Below, piece after piece: positions 13,501-24,461 of a stretch of DNA of 64,000 nucleotides. This DNA comes from Casuarina equisetifolia. Its lineage: Eukaryota; Streptophyta; Magnoliopsida; Fagales; Casuarinaceae. Made by a program: the position numbers and the translations under genes. Below the pieces are notes generated by a model, which was given only the letters and a program-made list of their open reading frames with translations, was not told where the DNA came from and ran no database searches. The stretch is from contig CM052360.1 in NCBI GenBank assembly GCA_028551475.1, positions 26,358,682 to 26,422,681 on the forward strand, written 5' to 3'. The first letter of the stretch is position 1; each line of letters begins with the position of its first letter.

Positions 13501-15557
13501 CCTGAACTAATTATATTCGACAAAACGCACAAAACGAAGGCATTCTGCATAACGTGAAATTGCAAATGTATTAAACTTCAACAATATATGTCTTACGAAA
13601 GTATAAAAATAATTTATATTCAATTTAAAACTTTAATGTATTAAATTAAAAAACTTATCTCTTCGATTATTCTCTTAAATTATTATAACTCTTATATGAG
13701 ATTTAACATACATATTTGTCTTGAGTGTGATTGTCTCAACTATGAGGCAATATTTCTTTTGTGAAATTTTTGTTCATGAGTAAAGAAAAAATATAATAAC
13801 TTCACACTTTTTGCTTAATAATACGCTAAATATGTCACATAAAACACTTAAGCAAATATATTAAAAAGAGCTCACAGACTCATATTTTAACACAGATACA
13901 TGACATGATGATGAAATGTGACAAGGTTACAATTATTTTAGAGAAAGAATTAGAGGAAAAGATACCATTAGGGGGCAAGTGAGAGGCTAACTATCCAACA
14001 ATTAGGTGTTAAGATATAGAAAATGACATGCCACGTAATGCCAATGATGTGCAGTTTTTGCCACACATGAATTATGTCATTTCACTAGAATGCGACATCG
14101 TTTCACTTCATGAATGCGTATGACGTTCGGGCTATTAGTAGACCAGGGAAAGTGAGAAAACGAGAGGAAAATTCTCAAGATTTGCTAGATCTAAGTTGGT
14201 TTGATGATTAAAGGAAGAGCAATAGCAGTATGATTTGTTTATATTTTTTGTTGCGGATATGATTTTTTTTATTCAATCGTTTATTCATCAATACAAGTTG
14301 ATTTCGATCTTGAGACCCCAATTTACAATCAACTTCTAGTATACTCAATGTTTTTTACATGAACCTATATCTTAGATTTAGGAGACAATATTTTTGTATA
14401 CCAAACGCAACATGTAACTTACAGCTAAAATTGATTGTAAGAAGACAGTCTTTAAGGCATGTTTTAAAGATTAAATTTTCTGAGTTAAAAGATACATATG
14501 TTAAAGTATCGAAATTTCTCGAAAATTGCTTTTTATTTTCTGTTTTGTATGTTTTAAAAAATAATTAAAAATTCAAACTACTTTTGTCCCAATCCGTATT
14601 AAAATACTTACTAGATAGTTATGGTCGAAAAGAACTTCAGTATTTAAAAGGGAAGAAACTTACAGGAAAATGAGAAGCTAAAAGCTTGTGATAGAAGTAA
14701 AGGGAGGAAGTAAACGAGAAAAGGGAATTCAAAATTTATAGACGAAATAAATATAACTTCTTGATGGAGTTAAATCATCCACTTAAATGATGAAAAATGT
14801 CATCGAAACAGTTGGTGACGAAATTCACGATTAAAAACTGTCCGAAGACAAAACAAGGGCAGATCTATGGAAGCATTATGTGAGAGGAGAAAGGAGAGAG
14901 GAGAATCCAACCTGGCGAGTGCTGCCCGCCTCGAAGGCATGATAAGAGTGCATGACCCAGTCGGGGCGCGGGCCACCAGGAGCAAGGTACCAAAGATAGA
15001 GCTCCTTCCAACCAATCAAGCCTTTAGAGGACATGATGCTCAGCTTCTTACCGGCTACCTTCCAGAAGCCGCCGCGACTGGACATAAGTCGCTTGTCACG
15101 CCGGTTCTTCTTCTCAAGGCAGAAGAAAAACCACCGACGATCGTCCGACTTTATGACTGACAACGCTAGATTTAGCAAGAACATTGCACAATCATGTTTC
15201 AAACGACCACCAAATTAACAAAATTGAAATTCACGTTGTTCGAAGAGAAGGAAAACAAAAAAAAATACCAGGCAAATCCCAGGGATCATAATTGAAAAAG
15301 TCGACTTCGGGAATTATCTGGACGTCGGAGTGACGGCCCTCGTTTTTCAACCTCAGGTAGTGGCTTATGAGTTGCTCGTCCGTGGGGTGAAATACGAAGC
15401 CCAAAGGAAGCGATGCCGTTGAATACGTTGCCTTCTCTCTCTCTTCTTTCCTCTTCAGACCGAGGATCCCTCCACTCTCATTCTCTTCTTCCTCCTCCCC
15501 ATGAACCACAGTGCCCTCATTCTCTTCTTCCTCATTCGATCCAAGAACCTCCGCCAT
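1596..15557 (-). CDS. Unit A: NAC-domain gene with expanded mini-exon tail (3' end probably beyond the window)
   Basis: Exon 1 is 15557-15269 (ATG start, acidic N-terminus, then NAC subdomain A, LPLGFVFHPTDEQLISHYLR, ending at DLP). Exon 2 is 15165-14912 (subdomains C-D: RRWFFF, GGFWK, DWVMHSYHAFE). Exon 3 is 13544-13439 (subdomain E, NAFVLCVL). Each boundary has GT/AG and the phases agree (1, 0, 1), so the NAC domain is open. Nine later cassettes keep acceptor and donor: 13197-13075, 11548-11519, 9933-9871, 9610-9554, 9312-9256, 9011-8955, 8710-8654, 8450-8394, 1658-1596. NAC proteins are plant transcription factors that bind DNA through this domain. In sister units B and C the same tail leads to an LRR exon, so an LRR may lie left of base 1. 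Copia copies occupy the downstream introns. The NAC domain call is firm; inclusion of every mini-exon in mRNA is inference. Confidence 0.72.
3068..3364 (+). repeat. 5' LTR of the Copia element
   Basis: Starts TGTTAATGCATGC and ends near TTTTCA, just before a degenerate tRNA-Met primer-binding site. It matches 7322-7624 over nearly its full length with many substitutions and small indels. The exact right end is uncertain by a few bases. Confidence 0.7.
7322..7624 (+). repeat. 3' LTR of the Copia element
   Basis: Starts TGTTAATGCACG right after a purine tract and pairs with 3068-3364. The sequence after it (GGGGGACATTGTGGTACTAG and on) continues the intron repeat seen uninterrupted at 11200-11250, marking the insertion point. 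Confidence 0.7.
8291..9722. repeat. Near-identical 301-bp tandem repeat (five copies)
   Basis: Copies begin with TAGTAATTGAAA at 8291, 8551, 8852, 9153 and 9454; the last four starts are exactly 301 bp apart and the first unit is shorter. Only a few substitutions separate the copies, in contrast to the diverged cassettes on either side, so this part was amplified recently. On the minus strand each copy holds one 57-nt mini-exon encoding a variant of DVPLTLFPLDRLPNDNISE. Confidence 0.9.
14912..15557 (-). CDS. NAC DNA-binding domain of unit A, exons 1 and 2
   Basis: This is the best recognised part of unit A. Exon 1 encodes 96 residues plus one base. The first half is Glu-rich (EEEENE repeated), followed by the NAC A motif with FHPTDEQL and the EVDFFNYDPWDLP block. 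Exon 2 gives the WFFFCLEKKNRRDKR and GGFWKVAGK segments and DWVMHSYHAFEAG, which match canonical WYFF, GYWKATGK and DWVMHEY motifs with substitutions. The intron between them (15268-15166) is short and starts GTATTTTT. The paralogous exons of unit B share intron position and flanking promoter sequence. Confidence 0.85.
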
Positions 15558-15719
15558 CCTTCTATCTTCACGGATCTTCTCTTATCATCTGCACGCGAAA
15601 TATATCTTTTTACCTTGTTTTCAGCTCGCAAGGCAAATCTTTCACTTACAAATATCCATAATTCCCAAAAGCAGAAAGAAGGAAAAACTGACGAAGACTT
15701 CTGAAAGCAAGACGCATTA

Positions 15720-16330
15720 GGTCGACACTGGTAATTTGCTGCAAGATGGAGGTCAAGGTATGGCACTACCTTTCCCCGCAACTTCCCTGCTCTTTGTACG
15801 AACGATAATGATCCTCACTGCGGAAATTCAGATGCATGAACCGAGCGAGGACAATGTTGGTTATTACGTTGATGCAGTTACATTTCATGCCCCTTCAACT
15901 TCATTTTCCGAAAGTTTTCGCACTTTTTTTTGGCGCGTTACCCAAGAAAAAATTTTTAAAGACGGAGACCCAGCTTTCGCACAAGTGCTATCTTATCACA
16001 ATACCGTGCGAGACTCAGCTTTCTCACAAGTGCTGTCTTTTCAGCGCACTGTCCATGAATTATCCTCACACTGAACCAAGCGAGGGCAGTGTTGGTAATT
16101 ATGTCGATGCAATTAGATTTCATGCCCCACTTCAACTTCACTTTTTTCTATTTCCCGCCCACTGTACAAGAAAGTCACTCAAAGCGTCAGCCTTTTCACA
16201 CGCGGGTATCTTTCCGGCGCACTGTCCATGAAAGTTCTTGAAAGACTCAGCTTTTTCTCGAGTCAACCAATGTCTTTTCCAAGCTCAGTACAAAAACGAA
16301 AAACTCTCTTTTAATTCATCCACATGTCTT
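15720..16330. promoter_or_regulatory. Upstream region of unit A with internal direct repeats, shared with unit B
   Basis: A stretch of about 60 bp starting near GAACCGAGCGAGGACAATGT (15838) recurs at about 16074 (GAACCAAGCGAGGGCAGTGT) and at about 32703 upstream of unit B. A GTCCATGAA-AGTTCTTGAAAG motif also recurs at both loci. GCAAGATGGAGGTCAAGGTA is identical upstream of both genes (about 15741 and 32603). Position just 5' of the NAC start suggests promoter or 5' leader sequence. No TATA box or transcription start was assigned. Confidence 0.45.
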
Positions 16331-19300
16331 CTGGTTCTTGAACAGAACTGGCATCTGATTATTTGATATGATCTTTAGCAAAAACTTCGCTGGTTATCGT
16401 TTTTGATCTTAATTAAACAAGGGCGGAGGCTCGGAAGGGGAAGCTCATCTCCATAGCCAAGTTGGTGATTTCGTTGAGCTGCTCCACCGTCTCTATTAAA
16501 GGTCAGCCTTCTTATCCAATTCTCTCATTAGTACCTGGATTTTGTAAAGCAATTCTCTTATACTTGACTGTGAATGCTTTCTTGTTACTTTGGGAAAATT
16601 GACCCCTGCATGCACCTTGGGTGTTTGGTTTGGCCGGGAATGGCTATCTTGTTTGTGGAATCTGATCCGATTCTCTTGAAGGATCCAATGTCGATTATTT
16701 GGGTTTTTTTTTTTTTTTCCCAATCGATTTAAAGAACTTAGGAAGGGATCAAAAGCCCTCATGTTGAGAATTGGCCTGTCATGCGGGCCGAGAAAACTTC
16801 TCCATAAGCCCATAAAGCCCATAAAATAGGAAACTTCTCCATAAAACAAAGAAGCACAGGCTAGGCACAATGGGGCGAGTAATTGATGCCAGACGGCCAG
16901 ATCCGTAAAAATGACCCGATCTACAAAATAGGCTTCAAAGCCTATTTTTTCATGATCAAAACTATTGGCCTTGCAAGATTAAAACTGTTGGGCCAATGTG
17001 CCTAATTAAGCTTATGTTTTCATAATTATCTGACCTGTGGGCTTAGAATTGTAGGGCCTGCATGTCTAAAACTGTGAAGTCCTCCATAACTAAATGGGCC
17101 TCCATGTCCTGAGGCCTTGTGCCTAAACCCAATCGGGCCTCTGAACCCATCAAATATATTGGGTCATCGAACACCATATAATTGAATGTTTAAGCATATA
17201 AATCACCAAGTTCTAATTTACAAATGTTTTGCTTTTACCTTTATGGCCTAGAAATACCTTCCGAAACCACTTTAGCAGCAAAAGTGGTGTAATGTGGCCA
17301 AAAACCACGGTTCAATCCTTAACCACAAAGGACCGTGTAAGTTAAGGATTGAACGGTTATTAATTGGTGTGATGTGGCAAAAAAATACATTATGTGCAGC
17401 TTGAACCTCACTAAGAACTAAAAATAATCAAATACTTAAGTAAATAGATGAATAAAGATTACAGAAACGCACAACAAGGCTTTATAGTTCATTGTTGTTA
17501 AGTTCATTGCAAGAGAGACACATAAGTGCCATGAGCTGAGGTGAAGTCTAATTTTAGCCACAATTTGCTAGGAAAAGGATTCCTGAAGAGTACTCCAAAA
17601 ATTGGTTGAGACAGATTCTATTCACTTACTTAAAAACTAAAATCTTTAGATAATTTTTGTTTATAAACTACTTTAGTATTTTTTCTCAAAGTGGATTTAC
17701 ACTTACTATATTTCTTTATTCAACAACATTTTTAGACCCCGTATTGACATCGGAGGTTGTCTTCTCAGATGGTTGACAGAGACTTCTTCTCCTGACGATT
17801 TTTCCATCAGTTATATCGGCACAACAATTTTGGAAAACCAAAACTTCACTAAAAGAGACGTCAAATTACCACAATTGTGACATTGTGGCACTTTCCGAAA
17901 AGGGGAGAATTTGGATTTAAGGTCTCTGGTCATTATTCCGTTGTATCTTGCTCACCATTCGGTTAGTTCTTACCTTCTTCTTTGAGTAAGTTTTCATTAG
18001 ATCTAATGGCATCGTTATTTTGTAATATATTCCAAAGAAAGGCTTAAATGGAATTTTAGAATGCAACGTAAAGATGCTACTAGAGAAAGAGAATAAACTA
18101 GGAGTAAAGAAATAGTTTTCTGGCCTTTGTTCTTCCATGCATGCAGCCAAAAGAAGTCCGGATTTCTGGCCTTTGTATACCGGAACTCATTATAGTTGTC
18201 TGCTTTTAAATCTAGAGCTACTTATCACCTTGAAAGACAAAGGTGGAGACTTCATCTGTTTGTGGGGATTTATGTTTGGAATTAGATTATCAGAGGTTCA
18301 AAGATACTTTGTTCATCTGAGTAAATGGCCCTTCTTATTTTTGGCTTTTGGTGCCTGGATAGTGCATGTGCATCCACCATGCTGCCGTATTATTCTTCTT
18401 TGCTTTCACTTGTTCTCCACTACCCAGAGACTAGAAGTTGTGCTAAATCTTATTTACTAGGCAAATGAGTTTCATTACAATGGAAGGTGAGTGAAAAAAA
18501 AAAGGTCGGCTCTGGTAACCAAGGCAAGGAATCCCAAGAGATTGAACCGATGTACATATGGGCGGTTTTCCGATGGGCTAAGTCGTTGGCAGTACAGTAC
18601 CATGCAAGAATCAAAGTTTCAGCCCATTTTGACCATATATACGAGATTCTTTCCCAATAATAGTGTAGGCTTTCTAAAGGGATATGCTCAAGACTCAGAA
18701 CATTTACTTGTGATAGGAGGAGGAGGTCTATTGCATGAATTTAGATGTCTAAGACAAAAAAAGAAGGCATTATGAACCTTTTACTGAGGACTGCATCAAA
18801 GTCGATTATGCAGTAGTGCAGTGAGAGGAAGACGAATCCGAGCTTTTGACATATGCTGTATTTAGACGTGATTATGAAGTTTTTTATTCTTGACACCTTA
18901 ATCTCATTCATTGTGATTATTCAGATTTAAGACAAAAACTAATTTTTATTGATGTATAGACCAACTTGACTTGAAATGCTTTTGACCGACGGAAATAGCA
19001 TTCAAACTAGTGCTATTACTGTAAAATATTACAAATAATAAACTAGTAGTGAAAACACTTCAGAAGTGAGTGCACTATCTACTGCCTGATTAAAGAAAAG
19101 AAACAAAGCAAAAGAACCATAAGGCCCAGAATGGATAAATCTTTATTGGTTAGAGAACTGACGGAAAGCAAACTGATGTCCAAAGTCTTTCCTTCAGTTT
19201 GTGAAAATCATTGGTTTTTCTATCTGTCATTTCATCTACTAACGTCACTGTGATATTTGGTTACCAACTTTTGACTAATTGTATCCTCGTTGGCGTTGCC

Positions 19301-19404
19301 TCCTAAATTAAGCTTTATTGATATAGTTGTGTACTTATTCTTCATTTTCATTTTCTTTCGATTTTCCTGAATGTTTTATGTTCCTTATTTGTTATGACAC
19401 AGAT
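16331..19404. other. Intergenic, no gene recognised
   Basis: The interval separates two head-to-head genes (unit A on minus, CNL on plus). Short open frames at 16496-16870, 17917-18460 and 18491-18775 show no recognisable domain. A segment near 16450-16510 resembles the repeat seen at 62.9 kb and 38.8-40.7 kb (GATTTCGTTGAGCTGCT). Around 16960-17160 there is a loose repetition of GGCC-containing phrases. The last 80 bases before the CNL start are pyrimidine-rich and end in ACACAG, compatible with a 5' UTR intron acceptor. Confidence 0.5.
17310..17354. repeat. Short inverted repeat (14-bp arms)
   Basis: GTTCAATCCTTAAC at 17310-17323 is the exact reverse complement of GTTAAGGATTGAAC at 17341-17354, with a 17-base spacer. 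Flanks carry a loose direct repeat (GGTGTAATGTGGC and GGTGTGATGTGGC). It could be the tip of a small MITE-like hairpin. Confidence 0.5.
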
Positions 19405-22347
19405 ATGTGGGAGGCGGCAACTGCAGCAGCAGGTTCTACAGCAGTGGCTGAGATATGTGAAGGCGGGAAGAGGCTTCTGAGACATATAGGTCGTAAAATC
19501 AATCATGTGAATGATCTGGAAAGCCATTATAACCAATTAATAAATGCAGCAGACCTGCTGTATGCTCGGAGGGATGATATAGTGGCTGAAGCAAACAAAC
19601 ACAGGGAAAAGAAGATCTCTAAGGAATGTGAGTGTTGGATTTCTAAGGTCCAGAGGATAGAAGAAGAGGTGCGAGATCTGGAAGCCAAGTACAAAAGAGA
19701 AAACAGGAAAGGAAAAAGTATAGTAGGTCGTCGTTCACACTCAAAACTTAGCAAAGACATGGTAAGAAAGTGTGAGGAACTAAACAATCTGTTTCTGGAG
19801 GGGAAGTTTGAGGCAGGAATACTTGTTGAGAAGTTTCCAGAGTCTATAAGAATTATGCATGCACCCAAAATAAACAATAAGTCATCACTTCATTGTGCCA
19901 TTAAAGAAGTATTGAGCCATCTAAGAGACAAGAATGTAAGAAGGATTGGACTCTGGGGAATGCCTGGAATTGGGAAAACAACTATAATGAAGAACTTGAA
20001 TGATTGTAAAGATATTGGCAATATGTTTGATATTGTCATGTATGTAAAGTTATCAAAAGATTGGAGCACAAAAACGTTGCAAGATGCAATTTCACAAAGG
20101 CTTAAATTGAATGTAGATGGCATTGTTGATCCTAGTGAAATTGCTTGGCGAATATCTCAGGAGTTAGAATTAAAAAGGTATCTTCTTCTTTTGGATGAAG
20201 TTTGGGACCCTATTGATTTGGATGTGATAGGAATCTTTGACAACCAAAAAGATAGCAAAGTAGTACTAGCAACAAGATACCGAGACATTTGCTTTGATAT
20301 GGAAACAGATGAGCAAATTCACTTGAAGCGCTTGTCGACAGATGATGCATACAAAATGTTTAGAGAAAGGGTGGGTAGGAATATAAATCTTCCTAGTATT
20401 GAACCAGTAGCCAAGTTAGTTGCTGATGAATGTGCTGGTTTGCCACTTTTGATAGACATGATAGCAAGATCTTTTAGAAAGAAGGATAACTTTGAGTTAT
20501 GGAGTGATGGATTACGAAATTTGCGGAAATGGCCCAACATCCAATTACAAGGCATGGATGAGTTGATTGAGTCTTTAATGTTCTGTTATGAAGATTTGGA
20601 TTGTGAGGATAAAAAGTTTTGCTTTCTATATAGTGCACTATACAAGGAAGATTATGAAATAAGTATAGATTATTTGTTGGAATGTTGGAGAGCAGAAGGT
20701 TTTATTCATGAGGCAAATCAATTCAGGGTTGCACGTGAAAAAGGGCATACAATTTTGAATGATCTTATCAATGTGTCTTTGCTAGAGAAAAGCGAAAAGA
20801 TGAATTATGTGAAGATGAACAAAGTACTACGAAATATGGCCCTTCAAATTTCTTCTAAAAGTAATAACTTCAAAGTTTTGGTTCCAACACAGCAACAACA
20901 ACTCTCTAGTGGTGTAGAATGGCAACAGGTAAATCGCATCTCTTTGATGGATAGTATGTTGCACATCTTACCAGAAATGCCAAACTGCAGAAGTCTTTCC
21001 ACATTGTTACTACAGAGAAATCAGAATTTAAGATTCATTCCAGACTCATTTTTTGCTTTCATGCCAAATTTACTAGTCTTAGACTTACAAGCCACTGGAA
21101 TCACATCATTACCATCTTCTATATCTTGCTTGATACATCTCAGATCACTATACCTAAATTCTTGTGTCAATTTGATGAAGCTGCCATTTAACAGAAAAGA
21201 GCTTATGAATCTTGAGGTGCTTGACATTCGAGATACTAAGATCAACTATTTATCTAGTGAAATTGGATATTTGACTCAATTGAAGTCTTTATGTATGTCC
21301 TTGTCAAGTTTTGACATGAGACAATCAAGGGGTGCAAAATTTCATCAAAATATTTTGTCAAAAGTTCCTTTATTGGAAGAACTGAGAATTAATGTCATTC
21401 CAAATAATCCAAGGTGGGAGGAGGTTGTAGAGGCCACCATTAAGAAGGTGGCTACCTTTTCACATTTGACTTCACTTTCCATTTGTTTCCCAAGAGTTGA
21501 TATTCTTGAGTTTTTTATCTCAAGGAATCATTCATGGAATGATATCTATTTCACATTCCAATTTTCTGTTGGTCACCATGACTCAACCAAGTATCAAATT
21601 TTGGAGTGTTTGGAATATCGAATTCGGAGGTGTTTGAAATTTGTAAATGGTGAAGGCATACATCCTGCAATATCAAAGGTTCTTGCAGAATCTGAAGTAT
21701 TCGAATTGATTAATCACATGGGAGCTTCAAAACTATCAGATTTTGGTACCACAAGCATCAACAAAATCCAAGGTTGCTTGATTGAAAGATGTAATGAAAT
21801 TAAAGCTATTGTTGATGGTGATAGCATAGACACAAGCACATTACAATGCTTAGAAAAGATGTACATTTGTAATGCCCTAAGATTGGCAAGCATTTGGGAA
21901 GGAGTTTTTCATGCTGGAAGCTTAGCCCGACTAAAAACTCTAACTTTATGCAAATGTCCAAGTTTAAAGAAGATCTTTTCTAATGGCATGATTGCACAGC
22001 TTTCTGGACTTCAAAATTTAGAAGTTGAAGAATGTTTTGAAATTGAAGAAATAATTACAGAGTCTGAAAATGAAGGGTTGGATCCTGAGGCACTACCAAG
22101 TTTGAAGACACTAGTACTTTTTGATCTTCCAAAAGTAAGAAGCATTTGGGTTAGCAACTCTATAAAATGGTTATCTCTGGAGAGGATTAAGATATCCATG
22201 TGTCCCTTATTGACAAGATTACCCTTCAACAATCAAAATGCTATCAATTTGGAATGCATTGAAGTCAAACAATCATGGTGGGATGCATTGGTGTGGGAAG
22301 AAGAAGCTGTTGAACAAAGACTACGATCTATATGCAGCTTCAACTAA
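19405..22347 (+). CDS. CC-NB-ARC-LRR disease-resistance protein, At4g27190-like (980 aa)
   Basis: Intracellular immune receptor of the plant CNL class. A coiled-coil-type N-terminus spans roughly residues 1-150 (MWEAATAAAGSTAVAEICEG). The NB-ARC has a P-loop GMPGIGKTT near 184-192, kinase-2 LLLLDEVWD near 259-267, RNBS-B KVVLATRYRD near 284, and GLPL as CAGLPLLIDM near 342. LRRs run from about 510 to the end, in the irregular LPSSISCLIHLRSLYLNSC style. The MHD motif reads KMNKVLRNMAL, so His-Asp is replaced by Asn-Lys. The frame is open without an intron. An upstream ATG at 19378 and a TTG at 19327 are in frame, but the ACACAG just before 19405 looks like a splice acceptor, so 19405 is preferred. 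It is the only full NB-ARC gene in the window. Confidence 0.92.
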   Translation: MWEAATAAAGSTAVAEICEGGKRLLRHIGRKINHVNDLESHYNQLINAADLLYARRDDIVAEANKHREKKISKECECWISKVQRIEEEVRDLEAKYKRENRKGKSIVGRRSHSKLSKDMVRKCEELNNLFLEGKFEAGILVEKFPESIRIMHAPKINNKSSLHCAIKEVLSHLRDKNVRRIGLWGMPGIGKTTIMKNLNDCKDIGNMFDIVMYVKLSKDWSTKTLQDAISQRLKLNVDGIVDPSEIAWRISQELELKRYLLLLDEVWDPIDLDVIGIFDNQKDSKVVLATRYRDICFDMETDEQIHLKRLSTDDAYKMFRERVGRNINLPSIEPVAKLVADECAGLPLLIDMIARSFRKKDNFELWSDGLRNLRKWPNIQLQGMDELIESLMFCYEDLDCEDKKFCFLYSALYKEDYEISIDYLLECWRAEGFIHEANQFRVAREKGHTILNDLINVSLLEKSEKMNYVKMNKVLRNMALQISSKSNNFKVLVPTQQQQLSSGVEWQQVNRISLMDSMLHILPEMPNCRSLSTLLLQRNQNLRFIPDSFFAFMPNLLVLDLQATGITSLPSSISCLIHLRSLYLNSCVNLMKLPFNRKELMNLEVLDIRDTKINYLSSEIGYLTQLKSLCMSLSSFDMRQSRGAKFHQNILSKVPLLEELRINVIPNNPRWEEVVEATIKKVATFSHLTSLSICFPRVDILEFFISRNHSWNDIYFTFQFSVGHHDSTKYQILECLEYRIRRCLKFVNGEGIHPAISKVLAESEVFELINHMGASKLSDFGTTSINKIQGCLIERCNEIKAIVDGDSIDTSTLQCLEKMYICNALRLASIWEGVFHAGSLARLKTLTLCKCPSLKKIFSNGMIAQLSGLQNLEVEECFEIEEIITESENEGLDPEALPSLKTLVLFDLPKVRSIWVSNSIKWLSLERIKISMCPLLTRLPFNNQNAINLECIEVKQSWWDALVWEEEAVEQRLRSICSFN

Positions 22348-24461
22348 TAGTTCTGGTATGCTTCCTTCTCAATGGAAATTATGGTGCATGGTGGTAGAAA
22401 TGTTGCTTTAACAATATTTAGATTTTAAGTAGTATGTTCTTTAAGACAGCATGCTGGAAATCATTATATGTTATATGTGACTCTAATGTTTCCAATTACT
22501 TAGTTTTGTGCTAGAACTTTATTTTACAGTGTTTGAAGTTTCACAAATGTTTTGATCGCCTTAATTGTGGGTCATCAAAGCTCATGATTGTCATTAGTTT
22601 TCAATGATAGGAATTCTTTAAGTTTCCTTATCCTTGTTAAGATCGTTGTCTTTCCTCAGTAGAGCACTTATGAGTAGACGAACCTACCATTTTTATCTGC
22701 TTCTAATTTCAAAAGGTTATAAGGAAAAGACCTAGTCATGGTTAGCTTAAGATGATCACTCAAGGCTATGATGTGTTATTATGTTTTCATTATCCACATG
22801 AAATATACGATGATTGCATTGTATAAATTAGGGTTAAGAATGTTTCCTTCATCAATTTTTAGTATGTAAGGATTAGGCTATTTATGGTCTTCGACAAGAT
22901 ATGGTGTAAGTTCAAAAGGCTTTTTACCTTGTTTTGCATGTGCATAATATTTTTAATTAAATAATGTTACACTGAAAACTCACTCTAAAGTGTTTGAAAT
23001 CTTATGAATGTATATGATTAACACAATCTTAAATTGTTGATGCTCAATTTCAATATTGGGGCAAAAGTATTACGTTTATTGTATTTGCTTGGTGTTTGAA
23101 GTTATAGGCAAGCAGAAACACAACATATGTAGATCAGTTATTTAAACTCACACACTTTGAGAAAGAGATGTGTTGAACCCCCGACTTGTTGGCCTCGCAG
23201 GTCGGAGCCCCTTTGGTTTACTATTGAGCCAAGGGAAAGGTGACTTTACCTTGTTCATTAGTGGAATAGAAATGAGTATTTCTTTTTCACTGCACCAATC
23301 AAAGCTCCATTTCGTTAAATTTTGGATAGTGAATGGTTTATTACCTTCATTTATATGAGGCTTCTAAGACCATTTGATGTTGATTTTACCTCAAATAGAG
23401 AAAAGAATGAAAAAAAAAAAAACGAAACAAAGGAAACCTATATATGAAGCATTCTACCATATCCATGGTCGCCGTGGAGGAGCCCAAGAAAGCAAGAAAT
23501 TTCGCTGGTGAAAACCTATAAGCTTCATAGAAGCACTATTTTTGGAGCACCAAAGATAAACAATCCTTGGTATGCATCTAATGGATGAACAAAATTATGA
23601 GTCCAGTAGAACGAGTATCTAAAAAAAATAATTTGCAAAAATAAATCTGATAAATTGCAACATGTCCTGCATATGCGGTAGCAACAATCATATTTCTTGC
23701 AACCTTTATTCTTCTGGAATTCAGTGAACATTTCAAACTTCTGTTTTACCATAGAGGTGCTGTCTCTCACTTCGCCATTAACTTGGCACAAAATTGTTAT
23801 GCTGAGTGCTCTCTGAAGTTTCCATCCTAAGAGCTGGACTCTTTCCTTCAATTTCTTACTCTGCTCAAAGTTTGCTTTCCGCTTCAGAGCCTTTTGTCAA
23901 AAAATTTTAAGATCTTCTATGGCAACACTATCATAAAGAATCAACCGGAGAGAAACCAAGCCATATAATGAGAAAAAGACAAATCACCTTATCCTTGAAA
24001 CAGTGATCCAACTTTATTATGAGATTTATGCATTCACCAAAGAAATTTCCTATAGGATGGTCTATATTAAAAAGAATTGTGAGACATTATGATACTGCAC
24101 ATTCAAAGATTTTTCAGTTCAAAATAAGTCATACTTATAATTTCACTCTTTGTTGGAATTGATTTCTGCATGAGTTGTGCTGTTAGGTTATGCACCTTTG
24201 CTTCATACGGTTTAAATTTTTTTTTTTTTCTTGATTTCTCACTGAACATGATACTTTTATCTTTCCTGGTAGCATGTATCCTTTGACCGCTCTTTGGCTG
24301 TGGTGGATGCGTCCTTGTTGTCAATGAAGATTAAGTTCCACCACTTTTGTGTTAGATTTCTTCATAAAGGTCTTCTGTTAGCACTAGCTCTAAATTGTTT
24401 AGTTAGTCTTGTGATTTTAATTTAAAGCCCTTACTTTTGTTCTATTCTTTTTGAAACATAG
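22348..24461. other. Intergenic, no gene recognised
   Basis: AT-rich sequence downstream of the CNL gene. Open frames at 23170-23358, 23525-23851 and 24103-24324 have no recognisable domain and no splice context that I could support. Confidence 0.5.

Noticed and set aside
14867-15160. Plus-strand open frame over NAC exon 2 of unit A (also 31603-31980 over unit B)
   Set aside because: Opposite strand of a recognised NAC exon with correct splice sites; no domain in the plus translation.
18137-18775. Open frames of about 100 codons between the NAC and CNL genes
   Set aside because: No recognisable domain, splice context or codon pattern; likely chance frames.
19327-19404. Longer N-terminus of the CNL protein from an upstream TTG or from ATG at 19378
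   Set aside because: The stretch is pyrimidine-rich and ends in an acceptor-like ACACAG; the family start fits the ATG at 19405.
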